Shown here piece after piece: positions 1 through 12,014 of a DNA stretch of 64,000 bases. Below the pieces are notes generated by a model that did not search any database, was not told the origin of the DNA, and saw only the letters and a list, made by a program, of their open reading frames with translations. Source of the DNA: Spiroplasma helicoides (GTDB lineage: Bacteria > Bacillota_I > Bacilli_A > Mycoplasmatales > Mycoplasmataceae); NCBI RefSeq assembly GCF_001715535.1, contig NZ_CP017015.1, positions 682,001 through 746,000 on the forward strand. The letters are read 5' to 3'. A program made the translations under genes and the position numbers. Each line of letters begins with the position of its first letter. The first letter of the stretch is position 1.

Positions 1-1786
1 TTATTACATTTTCTTTATTTACTTCTGAAGATTGTGTTTTAAAATTTTTATTACCATACTTTTTATCAACTTCTTCCGCTTTTTTCTTCATATTATTTAC
101 AACTCTTAAAGCTTTATCTTTTGAAAATAAAGTTGATTCAATATTAGATGCTAGCCATTTTCTTTCCAAAATATTGTAAAATGTATCTACTTTTTGTTTA
201 TCTTTTTTTAAAATTTTATCTGTTGATGTTTCCGCTTTTCTTTTTAAAATTTCTATTCTTCTAAGTTCTTCAACTTTTTGTTTTAATTTTAGATCTTCTA
301 ATTCTTGAGCTATATATTTTATTTCTCTAGCCATTTTTTCTAATCTTCTGTCTTTAGCTATAGAGTTTTTCTTGATTTTTTTTATTATTCTTTCATTTTT
401 TCAAATTTCTCTTGCTTGCGCTTCTGCTATTTTTTGATCTCTATCAAATCTTTTTCTTTCTGCTTCTCTTTCTAAAAGTATTCTTTCTTCTTCTTTTTGT
501 CTTGCAATTTCTCTTGCTTTTTGCAGTTTAATAAGCAACTGTATTTCTTCTTTATCATTAAGTAATTTATTTATTTGATTTTCTAAAAAAATACTTTCAG
601 CTTTACTATCCATAAGAATTTCGTCATCATTATCTTCATAATTTATACCAAACTCATTTTCATGATCATAAGTTTTGATTGTGCTATTTATTTCTATTTT
701 TTTTCTAGCAATATCTGCTAATGATGAAATGTTAGAAGATTTAACTTCTTTATTCAAATTTTCATTTTTATTTTTTTGTATTTGCAATTTTTCTTGTTCT
801 TTTTTTTCTTTAGCTAGTTTTTCTTGTTCTTTTTTTTCTTTTGCTAGTTTTTCTTGTTCTTTTTTTTCTTTTAATTCTTTTTGTTTAGCTATCTTTTCTT
901 GTCTTTCAATTTCTTTTTGTTTTTTTTCTTGTTCATCTTTTTCTTTAGCTAGTTTTTCTTGTTCTTGTTTTTCTTTTAATTCTTTTTCCTTTGCTAGTTT
1001 TTCTTCTTTTTCTAAAGTCTGACTGATGTTTTTTAATTCTATTTCTTCATCTTTTAATAGTTGCTTTAATTCTTTGTTTTGTTTTTCTAAACTTATTTCT
1101 ATTTTATTTATTTTATCTTTTAAATCAATAATACCCTTTTCTAGCATATCATTATTTTTTCGATCCCTATTTTCAAATCCTTCGACACTAAAAAAATCAT
1201 CTATTGTTTGCTGATTATTGATAGACTCTAACTCTGTTTCTCTTGATTCTAAATCTTTTTTTAACTTTTTAATACTTTTTTGATTTTGTTCTATTTCATT
1301 TTCTAAATTATTTTTTCTATCAGTCAATTTATTAAGATTCAATTTAAGTGCGTTGTCAATATTTAACAAATCTATTTTTTTAATAACAGCTTGATTTTGT
1401 TTTTCTATTTTTTTTACTTTCTCACTATTATTATTCACTTTACTTTTTGGCTTAGTAATTATAATTTCTTTTGATACTAAGATTTGTTGTAGTCTTATTA
1501 AATTTGACTTTCTTTGCTTCAAAATCATTTCTTGTTTTGCACTACCAAAATTATCCTTTTTTAATAAGTTCATTTGATTATCTAAAACTTCATTTTCTAC
1601 CAATAAAATTTCGGCTATATACCTACTAATATTATTTTTTACTTTTTCATCAAATACAGAAAATTCACTAGTCAATAAGTTCATTGTAGAAGGATTTAAA
1701 TTTAATTCAAATAAATCTTCAATTCTTTTAGTTATTGTTTCTGGTAACCCATAATCTTCAATTTTTATACCATGTCTTGTTGCCAT
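1..1786 (-). CDS. Coiled-coil protein, partial (3' end outside window)
   Basis: At least 595 residues, still open at the window edge; the UGA at 401-403 is read as Trp. The start at 1786 follows a strong AGGAGGG site. After a compact N-terminus of about 110 residues the protein is almost entirely Lys/Glu/Gln-rich and predicted coiled coil. It includes three 10-residue repeats of the KLAKEKKEQE type. No signal peptide or membrane segment is visible, so it is probably cytoplasmic and perhaps structural. I do not recognise the family, and low-complexity coiled coil makes similarity to cytoskeletal proteins uninformative. Confidence 0.85.
791..880. repeat. Three tandem 30-bp copies inside the coiled-coil gene
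   Basis: Positions 791-820, 821-850 and 851-880 repeat the same 30-bp unit with a one-base change. In the minus-strand protein this is a 10-residue Lys/Glu repeat. More diverged copies continue to about 1000. Slippage here would add or remove repeats without breaking the frame. Confidence 0.8.
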
Positions 1787-1855
1787 AAAAACCCTCCTAA
1801 ATAAACTATTTAATATATTATAACAAATTTATAAGCACATTTTAATGGTTCTTTA

Positions 1856-1899
1856 AAGTAAATAAAAAAAACACTATAAAGTGTTTTTTTTATTTACTT
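1856..1899. terminator. Perfect 19-bp hairpin, terminator of the chitinase gene
   Basis: A perfect 19-bp inverted repeat (1856-1874 and 1881-1899) with a 6-base loop and an 8-base A/T tract in each arm. It sits directly after the chitinase stop codon at 1901 and just upstream of the coiled-coil gene. Confidence 0.75.
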
Positions 1900-1900
1900 A

Positions 1901-4843
1901 TTAAAATTTACCATTAAATGCTTTTGAAAAATCATAGTCATCTAAGTATGTTAGACCATGAGTTAACAATGATTTATTTGCACCTTGTTTGCTATAGAAG
2001 TCTTTTCCTCTGTCATCATTCATTGATCATATTCCAATGTATCCAAGACCTTTTTCATTAACATAGTTGTATAAGTCTTTTGCATCTTCAACAGTAAATA
2101 CACCATAAATAGTATCATTAACTCCGATCATTGGAGTAGCTCCAATTTTTGAGTACAATAAACTATCTTCACCAGTAGTTCCAAAGTTTGAGTTTATTGA
2201 ACTGCTTAGATTTTTCTTTGTACTTTCAATAGCTTCAACTGCTAAATCATAATTTGATTTACCAGCACTCATTGCTGATTGGTAAATTGGATCTCCATAA
2301 TCCATCAGCATTAAGTTTATAATTGGTAAATCAGCTAGTGATAGTCCAGCTTCTTTATAAGCTTTTATAAATGTATCCATTACATTGTAACCTTCATTTG
2401 TTAAACCAGCCGGTAAAACAGGTAATGTGATTGAGAAGTCTCATTGACTATCAGCTTTTTTCATTTTTGCTAATGTTTTTGCAAGAACTTCATTTGGTTG
2501 TTGTCTGAATTGTGCTGGTCCTTCAATATCAAAGTCTATTGATTTTGGCATTTGTACATTTTTTACTTTTTTAGATACTGCTAAATCATATAAACCTTTT
2601 TGATATTTTGTTAGACCTTCTTCTAACATATTTACAGCACCATCAACGTTTCCAGCTTTTGTTAATGCTCAATCTCAAGGATTTTTTTGATAATATCCTC
2701 CAGTTGCAGCTCCACCATAAGCAACTTTAACGTTTTGTAAGTTTCCTGATTCAGCCATCGGTTTTAACATTTTTTCTCATAATTGTTTGTCTTGTCATCA
2801 AGTGTAAGCATCTCCAGTAGTACTCATACCTGCAACTGATAATTCCATAGTATCATCTTGTGCATTTGCTTGTTGTACAAATGCTAAAGTTAAATGATCT
2901 AGTCCAGTTGCTCCTTGAATACCTGCAATGTCATTTCCTTGACTTAAACCTGCATCAACATATGGTGAGTAATAATAATTACTATTTACATTACTTGTTT
3001 TAGCTATATCATATGATGTTCTAGTTGGATTTGCAGTTTTAACATCATCAAATCTGCTACTTCCAAATCCTGTTGGAATTTCTGTAGGTACATTAGGATC
3101 ATGAATTGCTCCTTCACCATTGTTTCCTTCTCCAGACGGATTTGGAGTTGCTTGTCCAGGGGTAGTTCATCCTTTTGAACCTTGTTGCTTAGATATTGCA
3201 TCTAAAGCTTCTTTAACTTTTCCTCCAATAATATCTTTTGCATAATCCACACCTTTTGCTTCACCTACGTTAGCAGCTTCTTGTTCTTTTGATGTTACAA
3301 GTCCGCTTAGTGCATCAGCATATGAATATTGTTTATATAATGTTCCACTTCTAATGTTTTGATCTAATGGATTTTGATCTGCTAAATCATTAACATTACC
3401 TGAGTTATTTGAAATAAATTCACTTGGTACATCTCTTGATATATAGAACATAGATAAGTTACCTAATTTGTTTTTGATAGCTCAGCTTCTTAAATTTACA
3501 GCATCATTTTGAGTAAAGTTATAAGCTGCTTTTTCTGCTCTTCTACCAATTCAAGGTGTAACTCCCATTCTTTGATAAATATTAGTTTCATTTATTCCTG
3601 TTAATGATTCATCACTTAATAATTTTTTAGCAAGATTCATTCAAACTTTTGAAGTATTAGTTACAGCTGCTTCAATAGTTTTTTCTTCTCAATCACCATT
3701 TATACTTGGTGCTTCAACAGCCGCAGTATCTGCCACTGTTAAGTATGGAACAAGATTTAATCTGAAGTTCATACCTAAATACTTAGTAAATGTATATAAA
3801 GGTGAAGCTTCATCTCCTAAAATCATTGCTTGTTCGTCATCAGAAACAGCTACTCCATCTTTTGTTGATGTTACTAATGCTAATGAAAAATCATAATTAG
3901 AATCTTCTTCTACTAAAATTTTAAGTGCTGCTGCAAGTAATTTTTGTGATGCCATGTAATCACCATTTGCAGTTAGATATGGTGCTGCAAAATAAAATTC
4001 AAATTTACTTGTTTTATATCTATTTCCGATATTTTTAATTACTTGTGCTAATTCTTCTGGTGTTTTATTATTTTGTCATGCTGTATGTCAGAATGAATTT
4101 GCAAATGGACCAAAAGAGACTGTGATTTGATCTTGTTGAAGTGTTCCATCATTTAATCAACTTGCTATACGTTCATTAAATCAATTTGCATATTCTGTAC
4201 CTTGACCACTTTCAGCTGTAATCCCTAATTTTCCAGCCGCTTCACGCATTTTTGCAGGAGCTGCATTTCACATAGGAACTAATTCACCAGTATCTGATGC
4301 ATTTTGCATAAATCCAAGTTTAAATCCATCAAATGATTGATTTTGTTCTTGAACGTGTTTGATATATCCACCAATACTATAGTCAATATTTTCTATTCCT
4401 TGAGCCTTTATTGCTTCAATTGCTTGTTGTCTATAAGCTCCTGATAATCCTTGTTGTTTTAGTGCATATTCTGCAACATCTTGCACAATTCCTGCATCTG
4501 CATAAGGTGTGAATTTAGTATTTCCATCTAATTTTGATCCCAAATAGTCTTTTCCTTTTAATGTTGTTACTTTAGGATCATTACTATGAACTGTTATATT
4601 GTTTCCGTTATTTTTTGAATAATCTGTATATAATGCTTTATCAGCTTCTTGATTTAAAGCTCTTTTTGCCAAAGCTTTACTTTGTGAATCAACATTTACT
4701 CCGTCATCTCCGTTATCACTTCCATTATTGTTACTATTGCTATTTGCACCTTTCGAAAATAATGGTGAATAACAAGAAACAACACTAAATGAAGAAGAAC
4801 CAATCAATGTAAGTGCTGCTAATGTACTTAATAATTTTTTCAT
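1901..4843 (-). CDS. Chitinase-like lipoprotein with two tandem GH18-type domains
   Basis: 980 residues once UGA is read as Trp; start at 4843 after GGGAGG. The N-terminus is a lipoprotein signal peptide with lipobox VVSC, so the protein should be anchored on the outer face of the membrane. A Ser/Asn/Gly linker follows. Two GH18-like TIM-barrel domains can be aligned by eye, roughly residues 90-470 and 630-975: both have F/YxPYxDAG, a GxTPxIG element and a closing barrel strand. Domain 2 keeps the GH18 catalytic core IDFDIEG (D770, D772, E774), MDYG and WSMNDDRG. Domain 1 has FEFYFAA at the same place, with Ala286 replacing the catalytic Glu. Domain 2 is therefore the likely hydrolase of chitin-type polymers and domain 1 a binding or scaffold domain. 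Substrate is inferred from the family and from nagA nearby. Confidence 0.85.
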
Positions 4844-4881
4844 ATTTATAACCTCCCTAATATTTATATTTAGATATCTTT

Positions 4882-4915
4882 AACAATAAATCAATTGCCC
4901 AGGTGGTTTATTGTT
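4882..4915 (-). promoter_or_regulatory. Inverted repeat in the leader of the chitinase gene
   Basis: A perfect 9-bp inverted repeat (AACAATAAA at 4882-4890, TTTATTGTT at 4907-4915) around a 16-base loop that is GC-rich for this genome. It lies between the likely promoter and the ribosome site, where an operator or mRNA control hairpin would sit. No regulator is identified. Confidence 0.45.
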
Positions 4916-4994
4916 TTGGATAATAGCAAAAATACTAATATAATATTCTTTTGAGTATTTACCAAAAAATAATTCCATAAAGAATCTACATTTA

Positions 4995-5022
4995 TCTTAA
5001 CATTTTTATATTATGATACAAG
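4995..5022 (-). promoter_or_regulatory. Candidate promoter of the chitinase gene
   Basis: On the minus strand a -35-like TTGTAT (5017-5022) and a -10-like TAAGAT (4995-5000) are 16 bases apart. They lie about 150 bases upstream of the start codon. The assignment is by consensus only, and AT-rich DNA gives chance matches. Confidence 0.4.
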
Positions 5023-5068
5023 TTTTTAAACTTTTTTTAACTATTATAAGTGTTAAAAACTAATAAAT

Positions 5069-5088
5069 AACCCTTATTTTATAAGGTT
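5069..5088. terminator. Hairpin after deoC
   Basis: AACC and TTAT arms face ATAA and GGTT with one bulged base and a short loop, about 30 bases beyond the deoC stop. The U-tract is better on the plus strand than on the minus strand, so termination in the deoC direction is uncertain. Confidence 0.4.
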
Positions 5089-5119
5089 TTTTATAGAAAT
5101 TAAAAAAAATAAAAAAACT

Positions 5120-5782
5120 TTAGTAACTTTTATCGTTTTTTTGTCCTTTTATTATAGCAATTCCACCACTTGTACCTAGTCTTGAAGCACCCGATTCAAT
5201 CATCCTTATCGCATCTTCATAACTTCTTATTCCGCCAGCAGCCTTAACTAATGCTTTATCTTTTATTGTTTCTTTCATTAGTTTTACATCTTCAAATATT
5301 GCACCGTTGGTTGAAAAACCTGTTGATGTTTTCACAAAATCTAATTTAGCTTCAACCGCCAATTCACATGCTTTAATTATTTCATCTTTTTTTAATAAAC
5401 AATTTTCTAAAATTACCTTAACAATTGAATTTTTAGCAACTTTTTTTACTTGTTGCATATCAAAAAGTACTAAATCTCAATTTTTATCTTTGATAGCTCC
5501 AACGTTAATGACCATGTCTATTTCGGTTGCCCCATTTTCAATGGCATTTTTTGTTTCAAATACTTTTGAATCAGTAGTTGATGCCCCTAAAGGAAAACCA
5601 ACTACAGATGTTATTCCTACATCACTGCCTTTTAAAATTTCAGCAGCTAATTTAACATGGGTTGGATTAACACAAACTGTTGCAAAATTATATTCCATTG
5701 CTTCTTTGCATAAATTGATAATATCTTCTTTATTTGCATCTGCTTTTAATAAAGTGTGATCAATATATTTATTTAATTCCAT
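5120..5782 (-). CDS. deoC: Deoxyribose-phosphate aldolase
   Basis: 220 residues, the normal length. DeoC cleaves 2-deoxyribose 5-phosphate to acetaldehyde and glyceraldehyde 3-phosphate, linking deoxynucleoside breakdown to glycolysis. Visible family signatures are the N-terminal [16 protein letters not shown], the mid-barrel KVILE and FVKTSTGF, which carries the Schiff-base lysine, then KAAGGIR. A UGA at 5477-5479 is Trp. The start at 5782 overlaps the 3' end of the oxidoreductase gene by 10 bases, so it is the last gene of the operon. Confidence 0.95.
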
Positions 5783-6765
5783 ATATCATTTTCTCCTATT
5801 TTTCCTTGATTATATTCGACTAAGTTTAATACTCTTATAGTTTCACATGATATATCCAATAAATAATTTCTCAAACTAAAGTTATTTTCGTTAATCATTT
5901 TAGAAAAAGATTTGATTTCATATACAAAAGGATTAACATCATCATTTTCATTAAATAATTCAGATGCATTTTTTTCCAGTATTTTTTGCAAACTCATTTT
6001 TCTTAAATTAGTACAATCCTTAAATTGTATTGTTGCTTGATCTGATAAAATTTCGTTATAGTTTTTCCCTTTTGCTGCTTTTGAACAAGTAATACTTACA
6101 ATAACGTCACTTGCATGTTTTAGAATAACGACATCATTTAATCCACTCCCATTTGGAAGCTTTAAACCCATTGATTTAACTTCTTTTACTGGACCAAATA
6201 ATGATATAGCTAATTCCACAGGATAAACTAACATATCATATGTTGAACCTTTTCCTAATTTAGAATCAAATACAGAATCATAAATACCTTGTTTTACTTT
6301 TTCCATTCTAGAAGAATATTGAGTCATACTAAAATTTGCTAAAAAAGGTTGAATTGTTGTACATGCATTTAACAAAGTTGCAAAGTGTGGTAAGTGTACT
6401 GTTCTATAAGCCTCCATCAATATAACATCATTTATTTCTGCAATTTCAGCAAGCTCACACGCTTCTTTGTAATCTAATGTTAATGGTTTTTCTAACAAAA
6501 CATGTTTTTGTTGACTCAAAAAATATTTAGCTTGCTGATAGTGTAGACCGTTTGGTGATGCAATATATATTGCATCTACTTCATCTATCAAAACCTCAAA
6601 AGAATCAACTGGTTTTGCCAATAAATCATTTGATTTTATAAATTCCTTAGCACGTTCTTTATTCCTTGAATAACAACATGTGACTTTAAGCTCTTCACTT
6701 TCTTTTGTAGCATTAATAAATTTAGTTACAATTTCACTTGTACCTATTGTGCCAACTTTTATCAT
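5773..6765 (-). CDS. Gfo/Idh/MocA-family oxidoreductase
   Basis: 330 residues. The N-terminus [12 protein letters not shown] is a Rossmann nucleotide-binding start. [10 protein letters not shown] and the EKP of HVLLEKPL are the NAD-binding and active-site motifs typical of this family, which oxidises sugars, inositols or their phosphates with NAD(P). The substrate cannot be told from sequence. The start at 6765 follows GGAGGAG, which lies inside the last codons of the preceding gene (stop at 6768), so the two are probably translationally coupled. Position between nagA and deoC fits a sugar-catabolic role. Confidence 0.88.
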   Translation of the reverse strand: MIKVGTIGTSEIVTKFINATKESEELKVTCCYSRNKERAKEFIKSNDLLAKPVDSFEVLIDEVDAIYIASPNGLHYQQAKYFLSQQKHVLLEKPLTLDYKEACELAEIAEINDVILMEAYRTVHLPHFATLLNACTTIQPFLANFSMTQYSSRMEKVKQGIYDSVFDSKLGKGSTYDMLVYPVELAISLFGPVKEVKSMGLKLPNGSGLNDVVILKHASDVIVSITCSKAAKGKNYNEILSDQATIQFKDCTNLRKMSLQKILEKNASELFNENDDVNPFVYEIKSFSKMINENNFSLRNYLLDISCETIRVLNLVEYNQGKIGENDIWN

Positions 6766-6767
6766 TG

Positions 6768-7373
6768 TTACTCCTCCATAAATGGGTTTTTGTCTTTTTT
6801 ATCTTTAAGTTCAACTTTTTTATTTTCTGATTTTTCAATATTGTTTTCTTTTATAGTTTCATTGATAGCTTCGTTTTTTTCTTGCTCTTTTCTCAAAAAT
6901 CACATCTTATTAATAAGAGCTTGCTCAGTTATTCTAGAATATGTTTCTAGCAATGAGATTTCTATTCCTATTGCAAAAACTACAAACAAAACAACTGAAT
7001 CAACTATCAATAAACTCGATCCTGCAAATTCTTTTGCAAAAATAATTATTAGAGTAAAAAATATAACCACTATAAAACTAAAACTATAACAATATGTGTA
7101 AATTTTTTCTTTTTTATTAAATTTATGACCTGAGTTTTTATGCATATAATTTCTTATAATCAAATAAGACACGGCACTCATAATTGCTATAAATAAACAA
7201 ACAACAGCTAGATAATAATAATTTGATACTCAAAAGTCATCATAATTTATTGAGTTTTTAGTTTTTATAGAATATACAATTCCTAATATCCCAATCAAAT
7301 AAAAGAACAACATTGAAATAGTAAGTAGGTACTTTATTAAAGTGTAAGACTTAGGATTAATATTATTTTTCAT
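6768..7373 (-). CDS. Unknown membrane protein, four predicted TM helices
   Basis: 201 residues with UGA as Trp. Four hydrophobic stretches fill residues of about 10-165, followed by a charged Lys/Glu C-terminal tail that ends in PFMEE. The start at 7373 lies within the last codons of nagA (overlap 7363-7373) and the end touches the ribosome site of the next gene, so it is fixed inside the operon. Family not recognised. The context suggests, without proof, a role in sugar handling. Confidence 0.8.
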
Positions 7374-8508
7374 ATACTATTTTTCCATTAACTACAGTTT
7401 TTTGTACATTTAAATTAGCATCTAATACAGTTAAATCAGCTAACTTACCTACCTCAATACTTCCAGTCTTATCAAATATATTTAGCTGTTTGGCAATATT
7501 AATAGAAGTCATATAAATTAATTTATTCAATGATAAATTTGGAATTTCTTGCATCATTGTTTTAACATTATGATCATATGTGGCACCTGCACCTGCTAAA
7601 TTACCATCATTTTTTAAATAGACTTTCATACCTTCTTTAATAACTTCCAAGTTACCAAGTTTATATTCCCCATCAGCTAAACCCTTAGCATTCATAGCAT
7701 CAGTAATTATACATATTCCTTGATAACCTTTAATCTCATATGTAAATCTTAAAATATCAGGATGTAGATGTATACCATCAGTTATTAACTCACATAAAAC
7801 ATCATTATAATACAATCCAGAAGCTGCCAAACCTGGTCTACGGTGATTTATTTCACTCATTCCGTTATATAAGTGAGTAATATGTCTAATACCAATTTTG
7901 TAATCTTTAACAAATTGATCAAAAGTCATATTTGTATGACCTGCAGATGGCAATATATTATTATTTAATAGAAATTGTGTAAAACTTCCATCTTGAAGAT
8001 CTGGTGCATAAGTTACAATAGCTATATTATTACCGCTTAGTTCCATTAACTCTTTCATTTTTTCGATATTTGGATTTTCTAATAAAGCTAGTTCATGAGC
8101 TCCTTTTTTTTCAGGTGAAATAAAAGGTCCCTCCATATGTATACCCAAACACTTAGCTCCATCATTATTTCAATTATTCATAAACACACTAAATGCTTTC
8201 ATATACTTTTTATTGTTTTCCATTGAGTTTGTAACTGAACCTTGTATATATGATGTTATACCTTCTTGTGGCAATAATTTTGATAACTTATAATAAGCCT
8301 CAGTTGTACCAGATTCAAAATCAACACCATATCCACCATGAAGGTGACAATCTATAAAACCAGGTAGTAAACAATTTCCTTCTAAATCAATTCCCTCTTT
8401 TTCTGTTAATCCAGAATTTATTGATTTTATCTTAGAATTTTCTACTTCTAATCATCCGTTTTCAATAGTTTCTTTTTCCAAAATTATTTTTGCATTTTTT
8501 AAAATCAT
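7363..8508 (-). CDS. nagA: N-acetylglucosamine-6-phosphate deacetylase
   Basis: 381 residues, standard for NagA, which removes acetate from GlcNAc-6-phosphate. Seen: the metal-binding HLHGG near residue 57 after PGFID, then GIHMEGPF, the histidines in AGHTNM and THLYNGM, and the catalytic Asp in ITDAMNAKGL. Start at 8508 follows GGAGATATTTTAA; several Trp are UGA-encoded. It would process the amino sugar released by the chitinase-like lipoprotein encoded at 1901-4843 or imported from the host. No nagB is present in the window. Confidence 0.93.
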
Positions 8509-8559
8509 TTAAAATATCTCCTATAAAAATATTCTATTCCAATTTTAATACAATAACCA

Positions 8560-9786
8560 TTATTTTTTTGTTCTTGTAAATCCTACTAAAGAAATTAAAG
8601 ATAAAAATATTGATATAAAAGGTCAAGTTAGAGAAACTCAAACAGGATAAGTCATTTCTTCTCTAAATAAAATTCAATAGTTTAATTGAATAAATATTAT
8701 TGCTATATTAAAAATAATAATTTGGTTAAACATTGTTTTATTATAGTTAAATACTCTTATTTTGACAATCTTCATGTATGCAATAATTAATGGTATAAAT
8801 CCTAAAGGTAATATTAGTGCTGCAAAAATTGTTATAAATATTTGTGTTTGATTTTTGTAAGGATGAATAAAACCAGGAAATATTATTGAAACAACAAAAA
8901 CAATAAAAGCAATTCAAAATCATGGATTTTTAATTAAATTAGATCAATACTCTTTTTTAGAATCAATTCTTAAATTATGCAATCAATTAGAAAATCTTGA
9001 ACTTGAATTATCTCTATTTGAAATTATTGAAGCTAAAAATATTGGTAGTATTAATAAAATTATTGCAAAAAGCAATGGCATAATTACAGCAGAAATAATA
9101 GCTGAAGCACCAACTAAATTATTATGTAAATCACCAGGATTATTGATATTACTATTTTCAAAACCATTTTTCATTATTTCATTGATACCACCATCAATGA
9201 AATATTTATATGCAGTTAAATATGAGAAAATATGATGACTTGAGTTTCCATTTAAAAAAGTAAGATAGTTTTTCATATCAGAATCTACGCTATTCAATGA
9301 GTTTTCAATAATAGATGTAGTTATTATTCCAATCAAAGCAAATAATGAAAAAAGTGAAATAAATACTATCAAAAGAATTTTTACTGTAATATACATATTT
9401 CTGTATTCATATTCTCTTCTAATTTTTTCGATAAAAATTAGAATAATTTGTTGCAGTGCACTTACACCAAATATTATTCCGAATATCGGTATGATAAAAG
9501 CTCATAATAAAGTTAAAACAACTGCCGAAAAAGAGTGAATTGCAGTCATTGTTGATAAACCTTCAACACCCATTATAAAATATGCAAGATCTAGCTTGTT
9601 GCTTATGTGAGATTTACATTTTTCAGCAAAATTGAAAATTTCGCTTGATGAAGAATATTCTTTTATTCTGTTAAATTCATCATCTACATTAACTGATGAA
9701 GCAATAATAAAACAAGCCACTATTAAAGAAAAAAATATTGCTGTAGAAATTATCATAAATGAAAATGATATCTTATGACGTCTCAT
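8560..9786 (-). CDS. Unknown polytopic membrane protein (about 8 TM)
   Basis: 408 residues with UGA as Trp, starting after AAGGAG. About eight hydrophobic helices are visible: one at the N-terminus, a soluble loop of roughly 60 residues, then seven more, the last running nearly to the C-terminal RTKK. There is no transporter motif I recognise. It lies between recD2 (26-base gap) and nagA (51-base gap), so it is co-transcribed with them. Permease-like function is only a guess. Confidence 0.8.
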
Positions 9787-9812
9787 TATATACTCCTTTT
9801 TTATTATTATAA

Positions 9813-12014
9813 CTATATTTCATCAAAAATATTTTTTATTCTTTCTTGTAGTGTTGTAAATCTTTTTATCGGGTCATTTAAACAAGCCTTTATAAAAGTA
9901 GTTTTAGAACTCACAATAAACAGTTTCTTCTTAGCTCTTGTGACAGCTGTATATAGCATTTTATTATTTAAAAAAATATTTGACATTTTATTACTGCTGT
10001 CCAAAACTAAAATAACCAAATCATATTCACTACCTTGTGTTTTGTGGATACTACATGCATAATTTAATTCTATTTTAGATATTTGATTTGTAGCAATTTC
10101 TTTTACTTGATCATTAAAGTTAGTGATTACTTTTTTAAACTTTTTATTATCAAACAATATATCACTTATGTATCCCACATCACCATTGGACAGCATCATA
10201 ATTGGATCATTTTCTGTAAACATTATTTTGTCTTTGATTCTAAAAATAGTATTACCTCTTTTATATTCAACTTTATTTGTATTGATAATATTTTGTATTT
10301 TATTGTTTAAAATACTAATACCTAAGTCTTCTTTATACATTGGGGCGATTATTTGTATTTTATTAATTTCTTCGTCTAAATTTGAGGGTCTATTTATAGT
10401 ATAGATTTCAATTATTTTTTTAAGTGCTTGATTTGTGTCATCAATAAAAAATGTTTCAACATTATTTGTATCATCAAAGTCAAACTCTTGTATTTTTTTA
10501 TTTTTAATAGCTGTTGCAATATCTACAATTGAATTTTTTTCGCTATTTGTAATTTGTCTATTATTTACAGATAAATTTGTAATAGAAAATTTACAGCTTT
10601 CTATTAAATCTTCAAAAACATTACCATAGTCAACACTTGGTAGCTGTTGTACATCTCCAACAAGTACAAACTTTTCAATTCCAGAAACTCCATCTAAGAG
10701 AGAAGAAAATAATTTACTATCAATCATTGAAGACTCATCTACAATTAATAGTGTTTTATTCAACTGTCTTTCACTGTTATATTCAAAATTATTATTACCA
10801 ATGTATTTTAATAATCTATGAATCGTTGAAGAATGATAGCCTGATTGATCTCTTATTCTACTTGCTGCCCTTCCGGTTGGAGCAACGATTGCATAATTAG
10901 AGTCATTATAAATTATTTCATAAAACTTTATTATTCCCATAATCAAAGTAGTCTTTCCTGTACCTGGACCACCAGTAATTATGCTTACATTGTTTTCATA
11001 AAAATTTTTTAATGCTAGTCTTTGTTCAATATTGTAAGTAAAATTTTCAGCTCCTATTTTAGAACCTACAAATTTTTCAACTTCTACTAAACATTTTTCA
11101 AAGTCTATTTCTCTTAATTCAACATTATTTTTTTCTATATCAAAAAGTTTGTTTGCTATATTATTTTCATTTTCATAACTTTCTTTTGTATAAACTCTTT
11201 TATTTTCAAAATACAATATTTTATTTTTTTTGGCATATTGAAGTTTTTTGTCTATATCTTCATTTTGAATTAGTAAATAGTTTTTTATATTTTTTCTTAG
11301 TTCATCTAATGTAAAACTAGTATTTCCAGACTTTCTCAACAACTCATTACCAATATTATAAGCAATTCATGAAACTCTCATTTCACTAGATTCATCAACA
11401 CCAAAAGCTAGTGCTACTTTATCTACTTCCAAAAAAGGTGAATAGTTATTCATATATGCATATTCATAAAAACTATTTTTTAAAACATCTTTAAGTTCAT
11501 TTTTATCAATAAAGTCTTTTTGCATTCTATTATAAAATTCTAACTTCAGTCCATAGTTTTTAAAAGTGTTTAAAATATCATCATCTTGAAAATTTTCCCT
11601 TATTACATCATAGATAATCATCGCTTTTTCTTCAGTCATGTCAGGAACATCTAAAAGACTTTTTTTATTATTTAAAATTTTTTCAAATATGTTAGTTTCA
11701 TAAAAATCTACAATTGATTTTGCAAGGTCTTTTCCAATTGTAGGAAATAAAGAAGAAGAAATATATTTTATATAAAAATCTTTGTTAAATTTCTTAACTT
11801 GTTCAATAGTACTTACTACAAAACTTGTTTGATTTCTTTTTTTGTCAGTGACTATTTCCCCTTCTAGTTCGTAAACTACCCCTATTTTCATAATTGATAT
11901 ATCACCTGTTATAATCAAAGATCTTTTATCATTGTCAATTAAATTAAAAACTGCAACACCATATGCATCATTGTTATAAATATAGTTTTTAATTTTTCCT
12001 TTTACTTTTATCAT
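9813..12014 (-). CDS. recD2: RecD2-type ATP-dependent DNA helicase
   Basis: 733 residues; one UGA Trp at 11343-11366 joins the two halves. Superfamily 1B helicase. Motif I is GGPGTGKTT, motif II IVDESSMID, motif III VGDVQQLPSVDYG, with a C-terminal UvrD-like portion (SIHKTQGSEYD, TAVTRAKK). The N-terminal 300 residues match the RecD2/YrrC extension, with an OB-like start and helix-hairpin repeats. It unwinds DNA 5'-3' in repair. The start at 12014 overlaps the upstream kinase-like gene by 26 bases. The length is at the short end for the family. Confidence 0.92.

Noticed and set aside
675-1214. Plus-strand reading frames opposite the coiled-coil gene
   Set aside because: They are Phe/Ser/Leu-rich shadows of Lys/Glu codons on the minus strand, with no ribosome site.
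3004-3201. Minus-strand frame inside the chitinase gene
   Set aside because: It is out of frame with the continuous GH18 reading frame, which stays open here with UGA as Trp.
10083-10900. Plus-strand frames opposite recD2
   Set aside because: They overlap conserved helicase motifs on the minus strand and have no initiation signals.
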